NCBI GenBank assembly: GCA_963699085.1
Contig: CAVOTH010000004.1
Span: 1,302,001 to 1,366,000 of the forward strand
DNA: 64,000 nucleotides
Origin: Bog-756 sp963699085
GTDB lineage: Bacteria > Actinomycetota > Acidimicrobiia > Acidimicrobiales > RAAP-2
Reading direction: 5' to 3'
How positions within the stretch are numbered: position 1 is the stretch's first letter; every line of letters begins with the position of its first letter. The notes beneath the pieces were generated by a model. That model had not been told where the DNA came from, did no database searches, and worked only from the letters and a program-made list of their open reading frames with translations. The position numbers and the translations under genes are program-made. Positions 58,224 through 64,000 of this stretch are shown piece after piece.

Positions 58224-59114
58224 TCACCCTGACGGCGGATAGAGCGGGGTCAGCGTGGAAAATCCGATCTCGAATGCCTCGAGGTCGTTCGCATACGTCG
58301 TTGAAGTAGAAGTGCAATCGACGGTCGTTGTCAGGCTGGCATCTCCCGATGCCGCCATCACGGTGGTCACGGGACCGCGCACCGGTGCCGCGACGCAGGT
58401 CGGAACATTGAGATTGGCCTGAGGAAGACTTGAGCCATAGGAGTGAGCAATCAGTTCCGATCGATGCTGGAGTACCCAGCTATTGACGAAGGGGACCGCC
58501 TCCGCGAAATCCGGCGACGCGCCGTTGTCGACGCCCTGACTCGCGGCCAACGCCGGGATGCCCAGTGAAACCGCTTCACGTGCGGCTCCGACGGTCCCCG
58601 ACAGCGCGGCCAAGGGGCCGATATTTTGACCGAAGTTGATCCCCGAAACCACGAGATCCGGCCTGAACGACAAACCGTGGTCCTTCACCGCCCAGATCAC
58701 GGTGTCAGCCGGGTACCCGTGCACCGCGGTAGACGGATACCCGCTCGCTGTCGTCGCTTTCGACGTCGCCAACGCCCCGGCACTCGCGGGAGTGGTCGTC
58801 TCACCGGTTCCACTCTCATTGGTGAGCGGTGCCACCACTGTCACCTGCGTATTCGGCAGCGTCCGAAGGCCTTGAACCACGGCATCGATTCCTGGCGCAC
58901 CTACACCGTCATCGTTGGTCACCATGATGGTCAAGGTCTGGGGGGCCGCCGACGTGGTCGTGGTACTCCCTGAAGACGACGACGAACCACACGCGGCAAG
59001 GATTGATCCAGCACCAAGCAGGACGGCTATCCCTACCCTCAGTCTTTTGGACACCGGAGTTGACCCCGCTTTGACTGAGTTGGGCAAATCGGTATCCATG
59101 ATCTCCGTGTCCAT
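58224..59114 (-). CDS. Secreted SurE-like 5'/3'-nucleotidase, lipoprotein
   Basis: A 296-residue SurE-fold protein. The metal-binding and phosphatase motifs are TIMVTNDDGVGAPGI, TVVAPLTNESGTG, LVVSGINFGQNIG and SGTVGAAREAVSLGIPAL, all SurE-like. Unlike cytoplasmic SurE it has a signal peptide: basic KRLRVG, a hydrophobic helix and the lipobox LAAC (Cys ~residue 42), then a Ser/Thr-rich linker. It should be anchored outside the cell membrane. The first ~20 residues (MDTEIMDTDLPN) look non-canonical; GTG 59054 could be the true start. Confidence 0.83.
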   Translation of the reverse strand: MDTEIMDTDLPNSVKAGSTPVSKRLRVGIAVLLGAGSILAACGSSSSSGSTTTTSAAPQTLTIMVTNDDGVGAPGIDAVVQGLRTLPNTQVTVVAPLTNESGTGETTTPASAGALATSKATTASGYPSTAVHGYPADTVIWAVKDHGLSFRPDLVVSGINFGQNIGPLAALSGTVGAAREAVSLGIPALAASQGVDNGASPDFAEAVPFVNSWVLQHRSELIAHSYGSSLPQANLNVPTCVAAPVRGPVTTVMAASGDASLTTTVDCTSTSTTYANDLEAFEIGFSTLTPLYPPSG

Positions 59115-59163
59115 AGTGCTAGTTCCGAATAGTGCAGCTGAGTGCGCAGTGGATCTTGTCAGG

Positions 59164-59730
59164 TCACACGAGGGTCACTATGCGATACCGCATGTACACG
59201 ACACCGTTACCGAAGCGGTGCTCCTTGAGAAGGTCCAGCTGGACGCGGCTGTCGGCGGAGATTGCGGGCTTTCCTGCACCGACCAGCACCGGATACACGA
59301 ATAGCTGGTATTCATCGACCAGCCGGGAGTTGATCGCCTGCGCCGCCAGGTTCGAACCCCCGACGGTGATATCGCTGGCGGCCGACGCCTTCAGCTCCCG
59401 TACCGAATCGACGTCGAGGCGGCGCTCGAGGCGCGACCTGGCGGTCGAGACTCCGTCCAGCGTCGAGGAGTAGACGATCTTGTCGGCCGCTTGCCAGACA
59501 TCGGCGAAATCGGCCATGAGCTCCGACTGGGCAGCCAGGGTCGGGTCGACCTCCCACACGGCCATCGTCTCGTACATGCGCCGTCCGAGGAGGTAGGTAC
59601 CCACCGGGCGTACCAGGTCCGTGATGAAGCTGAAGACCTCGTCAGAGGGCGTGGTCCAATCGAACTCGCCGTGCGCGTCCTCGATGTAGCCGTCGAGTGA
59701 CGCATTCGCCACGTAGATCAGCTTGGCCAT
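59164..59730 (-). CDS. Dihydrofolate-reductase-like (RibD C-terminal) family protein
   Basis: A 188-residue DHFR/RibD-C fold protein. MAKLIYVANASLDGYIEDAH at the start, GTYLLGRRMYETMAVWEVDP, and ITVGGSNLAAQAINSRLVDE with VYPVLVGAGKPAI are family features for an NADPH-dependent reductase. ATG 59730 matches where homology begins. Substrate unknown; such proteins are common in actinobacteria and some act on F420 or flavins. Confidence 0.87.
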   Translation of the reverse strand: MAKLIYVANASLDGYIEDAHGEFDWTTPSDEVFSFITDLVRPVGTYLLGRRMYETMAVWEVDPTLAAQSELMADFADVWQAADKIVYSSTLDGVSTARSRLERRLDVDSVRELKASAASDITVGGSNLAAQAINSRLVDEYQLFVYPVLVGAGKPAISADSRVQLDLLKEHRFGNGVVYMRYRIVTLV

Positions 59731-59895
59731 TCCGCTCCTCACTCGCCCTAAGAGTGCGCCAGGCAGCAACTGTAAATGAGATGGAGGATCCGTGGCGCCT
59801 GTTGCCGGACTCGATTCGAGTGCAGGACCGAAGCGGGGAGCACTGCCGGCCGCCGGATTCCGGACCGACCGGGTCAGCCGGGCGACCGGCCACCA

Positions 59896-61116
59896 CTAGA
59901 ACTTGCGGCTGCCGTCCAGCTGGATGAGCGCGTTGGTCGGCAGGCCCGGGACCGAGATGTCGGGGACGCCGAACTCGAAGTCGGGATATTTGCGCTTGGC
60001 TGTCGCCCGGTACCGGGTGGTCGAATGGACCTCGTCCTTGTCGAACTCGGGGATCACCTTGGTGCCGAAGACCTCGAGCATCTCCAGGACCTCGTCGTGC
60101 TCCATCGAGTCACTCGGCAGGCCGAAGACGACCTGGTCGCAACCCACCTCCTGGAAGCGCTCCAGCTGGCCGGCGACCTCTTCTGGATTGCCGCACAGGA
60201 GCCACCCCTCGTCGATCAGACGGTCCAGGTTGTCGTAGTCACCCACGCCCGGGATCGACTCCGGCCATGTCGGCGCATAGTCGGGCTTCGGCATGGTGTC
60301 GTGATACAGGCAGACCAACGAGTACAGATAGCCCCGGTAGTGGCGCAGGGCGATCTCGCGGGCCTTGTCACGATCCGACATGCAGATGACCGAGTTGGTG
60401 ATCATCACGTTGTCGTTCATGAACTGCCCGATCGGCTCGGTGCAGTTGGCGATCCCCTCCTTGTACGAGTCGATGCGCCCCTTGAGCCCGAAGACCGGCT
60501 CGAAGTTGAAGGCGATCGCTCCGATGCCCATCTGTCCGGCCGTGGCGAATGTCCCCGGATTTCCGCAGGCCACCCAGATCGGGGGATGGCCGGGACCGTA
60601 GGGCTTCGGCAGCACATTGTGCGGGGTGGGGACCGTGAAGCTCTCGCCATCGAACGTGTAGTCGCGCTGCTCCCACATCCGCGGGATCTCCTGGACGACC
60701 TCGGTCCACTCGGATTTGGTGGAGTTCTTGTCCATGATGTTGAAACTCGCCAACTCATGGCTGCCCGCGCCCCGACCGGTGCCCCACTCGAAGCGGTTGC
60801 GGGTGACGTGGTCGAGCATGGCGGCCCGCTCTGCGTAACGGACCGGATGCTCCTTGCGGGGGCTCAGACTGTTGATCCCGGTACCCAGGTGGATCCGGTT
60901 CGTCCGTGCGGCCACGTAACCCATGATGACCTCGGGTGCGGACATGTGGGAGTACTCGCTGAGCGCGTGGTGTTCGCCGTACCAGGCGTACTTCCAGTTG
61001 TAGAGGTCGGCCTTGATGCCGAACTCGATCTCCCGCTCGAGCATGAGGTGCTCGGCCTCGGTGTCTCGGGATGCCGGGCCCGGGAGGTACCCATTGATGA
61101 AGATTCCGAACTCCAC
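59896..61116 (-). CDS. LLM-class (luciferase-like) F420/flavin-dependent oxidoreductase
   Basis: A 406-residue TIM-barrel luciferase-like oxidoreductase. MEFGIFINGYLPGPASRD, LYNWKYAWYGEHHALSEYSH, MLDHVTRNRFEWGTGRGAGS and HPPIWVACGNPGTFATAGQM are the typical blocks. Enzymes of this class use F420H2 or FMNH2; the presence of an F420 biosynthesis gene in the window makes F420 plausible. It is divergent from the AMP ligase gene that follows, so both could act in one pathway. Confidence 0.9.
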   Translation of the reverse strand: MEFGIFINGYLPGPASRDTEAEHLMLEREIEFGIKADLYNWKYAWYGEHHALSEYSHMSAPEVIMGYVAARTNRIHLGTGINSLSPRKEHPVRYAERAAMLDHVTRNRFEWGTGRGAGSHELASFNIMDKNSTKSEWTEVVQEIPRMWEQRDYTFDGESFTVPTPHNVLPKPYGPGHPPIWVACGNPGTFATAGQMGIGAIAFNFEPVFGLKGRIDSYKEGIANCTEPIGQFMNDNVMITNSVICMSDRDKAREIALRHYRGYLYSLVCLYHDTMPKPDYAPTWPESIPGVGDYDNLDRLIDEGWLLCGNPEEVAGQLERFQEVGCDQVVFGLPSDSMEHDEVLEMLEVFGTKVIPEFDKDEVHSTTRYRATAKRKYPDFEFGVPDISVPGLPTNALIQLDGSRKF

Positions 61117-61298
61117 GGCGGGGGCTCCTCTCGCTGATGCGGACTAGTGTGCCGAACGGTAACAGCAGCCCTGATAAATTGCAACGTGTTCCAGATTTGT
61201 GCCTGGCTCCGCAGCTGAGCGACGCTGGAAGACGCCTGGATCCGGCTCCGGCGTGGTGCCACCCTTCATCTGCCGGCCGAGCACACAGGGGGATCCGT

Positions 61299-62961
61299 AT
61301 GGACACGATCGAGCAACTGATCCGGGACCGGGAAGGTGACGCCCGGGTCGGCCTGGCCTATCTCCGATCGGACATGGACCCACGCGGAGGTCGTCCAGGC
61401 CCAGGCCGAACGCGCCGCGCTGCTGCTGTCCCTCCGCCGGCCCGGACCATTCCACGTGGCCCTGCTCATGGACAACGTTCCCGAGTACGTGTTCTGGATG
61501 GGCGGAGCGGCCCTGGCCGGGGCCGTCGTGGTGGGGGGCAACCCCACCCATCGTGGAGACGAGCTCGCCCGTGACCTGTCCCACACCGAGTGCCAGCTGC
61601 TGGTAACCAATACCGCCTACCGGGTGCTGGTCGAAGGCCACGATCTCGGCCCCGCGCTCCCACCGGACCGGATCCTGGTGGTGGACGACGCGTCCGGGGA
61701 CAGCGATCCGACCACATCGTACGGCGCATTGATTTCCTCGGTCTCCGGGAGCCCCCTCCCCGACCGCGAAACCGTCGGGGTGACCGCGGACACGCTGGGA
61801 CTGCTCCTCTTCACGTCGGGGACCTCCGGTGCACCCAAGGCCTGTCTGTGCACCCAGGGTCGGCTGGCCCGCATCGGCTCCATCGTGGCCCAGATGTTCG
61901 AGATCACCGGTGACGATGTCTGCTACCTGGCCATGCCCCTCTTCCATTCGAACGCCTTGATGGCCGGCTGGGCGCCCGCACTGGCCGCCGGAGCCACGGC
62001 CGCCCTGCGCGAGCGGTTCAGCGCCTCCCAGTTCCTGGTGGACGTCCGTCGCTACGGGGTCACCTACTTCAACTACGTCGGCAAGCCGCTGTCGTACATC
62101 CTCGCCACGCCCGCCCACCCCGACGACGCTGAGAATCCACTCCGCCGCTGCTTCGGGAACGAGGCGGCAGAAGCCGACGTCGCCCGGTTCGCCGAGCGAT
62201 TCGCGTGCACGGTACAGGACGCCTACGGATCCACCGAGGGCGGGGCTGCCGTCCAGCGAACCCCGGACACCCCCCGCGGTGCTCTGGGCCGGGCCATGCC
62301 GGGGACCAAGATCGTGGACCCGGAGACCGGAATCGAGTGCCCACGGGCCGAATTCGATACGAACGGCCGGTTGTTGAATGCCGAAGAGGCAATCGGCGAG
62401 ATGGTCAGCGAGACCGGGGCCACCGGCTTCGAGGGCTATTGGCGCAACGCCGAGGCGGAGCAGGCCCGGGTGAAGAACGGCTGGTACTGGACGGGCGATC
62501 TCGCCTATCGGGACAACGACGACTTCTTCTACTTCGGCGGTCGCGACTACGACTGGCTCCGGGTCGACGGGGAGAACTTCGCGTCGGCGCCGGTCGAGGG
62601 CATCCTGCAGCGCCACCCCGACGTGGTCCTCGCCTCCGTCTACGCCGTGCCCGACACCGTGGTGGGCGACCAGGTCATGGCCACCCTCCTCCTCCACGAA
62701 GGTCGTACGTTCGACCCCGACGATTTCGCCCGGTTCCTGGCGGGCGAGGAGGACCTCGGGACCAAGTGGGCCCCCCGCTACGTGGCTGTCACCGATTCGT
62801 TGCCGGTGACGGCGACCACCAAGGTACTGAAGCGGGTTCTGCGCAACGAAGGTTGGCACTGCGCGGAGCCGGTGTGGTGGCGACCCGAGAAGGACGCCCC
62901 CTACCGAAGGCTCGAAGCGGCCGACATCGAGAAGCTGGATCTGATCATCGCCGAGCGCTGA
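61299..62961 (+). CDS. AMP-dependent acyl-CoA synthetase (FadD-like), one frame break
   Basis: A ~550-residue acyl-CoA ligase. ATG 61299 starts MDTIEQLIRDREGDARVGLA; the frame slips near 61375 and continues as WTHAEVVQAQAERAALLLS. LLLFTSGTSGAPKACLCTQG is the P-loop, CYLAMPLFHSNALMAGWAPA follows, DAYGSTEGGAAVQRTPDTPR is the A5 motif, and YWTGDLAYRDNDDFFYFGGR plus the C-terminal SLPVTATTKVLKRVLRNEGW close it. It resembles mycobacterial FadD17/FadD3-type ligases, which act on steroid side chains or ring fragments. The function is inferred. Confidence 0.88.
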
Positions 62962-62998
62962 CCGGCCGAAGATCCGGTTGGTCAGTCAGGAGGATAGG

Positions 62999-63310
62999 TC
63001 ACTCCGGAAATGCGTGCGGTGCAGACCTGCTCTTGCGAAGGAGCAGACGAAGGCAGGCACCCGATCCCGCCGACCGCGGGGCCCGGGCCGGTCCACGCCG
63101 CGACGCTTCGGCGGCGTACTTGGCGATGGGCTCGACCTTGAGCGAGTATCCGGCGTCGATCAGGGCTTCGCGCAGGCAATCGCGCTCAATCTGCAATACA
63201 TCGAGTTGGCGCTGAAGCCGTCCCACCGAGCGTCTGGCCACCGGCCCGATGATGATGTCTGCGTCATCGAGTTTACCGGGGGCGGTGACGCTGGTCCGCA
63301 TAAGAGCCAT
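62999..63310 (-). CDS. Hypothetical protein, 103 residues
   Basis: An open frame reading MALMRTSVTAPGKLDDADII with a helical central part (RLQRQLDVLQIERDCLREAL) and a basic C-terminus. The coiled-coil-like middle suggests a real protein, but it competes with an overlapping plus-strand frame (62978-63403) and no family is recognised. Confidence 0.35.
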   Translation of the reverse strand: MALMRTSVTAPGKLDDADIIIGPVARRSVGRLQRQLDVLQIERDCLREALIDAGYSLKVEPIAKYAAEASRRGPARAPRSAGSGACLRLLLRKSRSAPHAFPE

Positions 63311-63590
63311 GTCTATGGCATCGAATGGTTGGGCCCGTACCTTGAGTCGAATCGCGCCGTACCGGTGGCATTCACCCAGATCGGCGCACGTTCACGCCTG
63401 TGACCGGCGGGGGCCACGGGACCTGACCGTTCTGGGCTCGTCGTCGGTGTAACGCCGATAGCGGCTCTGCGGACTACCCGCTGTGTCCATCGCCGCGCTC
63501 GAGCAGGAACGATCCGTCATCATCCACCCCGCAACCCGGCCGTGGCACGACGCGCCCACTCCGCACGTGACCCGACATAGGGTGCTGGTC

Positions 63591-64000
63591 ATGGAGTCCG
63601 ACGCCGACCTTCTGGCCCGCCTCCAGGCCGGTGACGAGACCGCGTTCCTCTCACTGGTCGCCCGCCACAACGGATCGCTCCTCCGTGTGGCCCGCACCTT
63701 CGTGGCAAGCGAAGCCGTGGCCGAGGAGGTCGTCCAGGACACCTGGATAGGCGTCGTACGGGGCGTGGACCGGTTCGAGGGACGCTCCTCGTTCAAGACA
63801 TGGCTGTTCCGTATCCTGGTCAACCGGGCCCGGACCACCGGCGTTCGCGAGCACCGCCACGTACCCTTCGATCCCACCGAACCAGCGGTCAGCCCCGACC
63901 GGTTCGACAGGACCGGGGCCTGGGCCGAACCCGTCCCCCAGTGGGAGTCCGATGCCGACGACCGCCTGGTCGCCGCCTCATGGGGCCCCCGGCTGCGCGA
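63591..64000 (+). CDS. RNA polymerase ECF sigma factor, C-terminus off the right edge
   Basis: The visible 136 residues are an extracytoplasmic-function sigma factor. Sigma-2 region: ARLQAGDETAFLSLVARHNG, TFVASEAVAEEVVQDTWIGV (region 2.2/2.3) and GVDRFEGRSSFKTWLFRILV (region 2.4). The start ATG 63591 matches where ECF homology begins. The sigma-4 region and any anti-sigma factor lie beyond the edge. Confidence 0.93.
   Translation, partial: MESDADLLARLQAGDETAFLSLVARHNGSLLRVARTFVASEAVAEEVVQDTWIGVVRGVDRFEGRSSFKTWLFRILVNRARTTGVREHRHVPFDPTEPAVSPDRFDRTGAWAEPVPQWESDADDRLVAASWGPRLR

Noticed and set aside
62978..63403. 141-residue plus-strand frame near the right end
   Set aside because: It is Arg/Gly/Pro-rich without structure; the minus-strand frame at 62999-63310 looks more protein-like, though it is also weak.

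Overview
The window is high-GC DNA from an actinobacterium, most likely a member of Acidimicrobiia or a neighbouring deep-branching class. The pointers are a fused KGD-type 2-oxoglutarate dehydrogenase (E2 and E1 in one chain), paired PafB/PafC WYL regulators, an F420 pathway gene plus an LLM-type F420/flavin oxidoreductase, an HU protein with a lysine/alanine-rich tail, many acyl-CoA ligases, and a complete type IV pilus assembly set with no outer-membrane (PilQ/PilP) genes. This placement is inferred from gene content, not from a phylogenetic marker.

Layout. 0-2.7 kb: kgd, cut by the left edge. 2.8-4.7 kb: queD-queC-queE, ending in a strong hairpin that faces an HU gene. 5-10 kb: alpha/beta hydrolase, TIGR01777-type epimerase, DMT transporter, acyl-CoA dehydrogenase, RNase HII. 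10-18 kb: acyl-CoA ligase, small helical protein, GH38 alpha-mannosidase, Rv1264-like adenylate cyclase, F420 guanylyltransferase, PIG-L deacetylase. 18-22 kb: HU/H1-like protein and a convergent VirD4/TraG-like ATPase and TrwC-like relaxase, a possible mobilisation remnant. 22-26.5 kb: pafB-pafC, and divergently CtaG-like plus acyl-CoA carboxylase beta.

26.5-46 kb is the centrepiece. A minus-strand pilus operon runs pilB, a pilT carrying a fused MshEN domain, pilC and two prepilins, followed by two tandem polytopic GT-C-like membrane proteins. Plus-strand genes follow: a prepilin-peptidase-like protein lacking the catalytic aspartates, a NarL-type response regulator and histidine kinase, a small conserved protein, (minus) moaC, an FmdB-type protein, a second pilT, a pilM-pilN fusion, and pilO. 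46-54 kb: tldD/pmbA, a hotdog thioesterase, dxs, an acyl-CoA ligase and an isochorismatase-fold hydrolase. 54-64 kb: an ArsR/SRPBCC/DUF899 module with candidate operators, a methyltransferase, a hydrolase, a secreted SurE-like lipoprotein, a RibD-C reductase, an LLM oxidoreductase, an AMP ligase and an ECF sigma factor cut by the right edge.

A pervasive property is single-base frame breaks inside otherwise well-conserved genes (about 20 genes, very dense at 12-20 kb). They usually leave the whole protein readable across frames, so consensus errors are more likely than pseudogenisation. I give whole-gene spans for these genes and state where the frame breaks. No tRNA, rRNA, CRISPR array or insertion sequence was seen, and no gene-free stretch exceeds about 300 bases.
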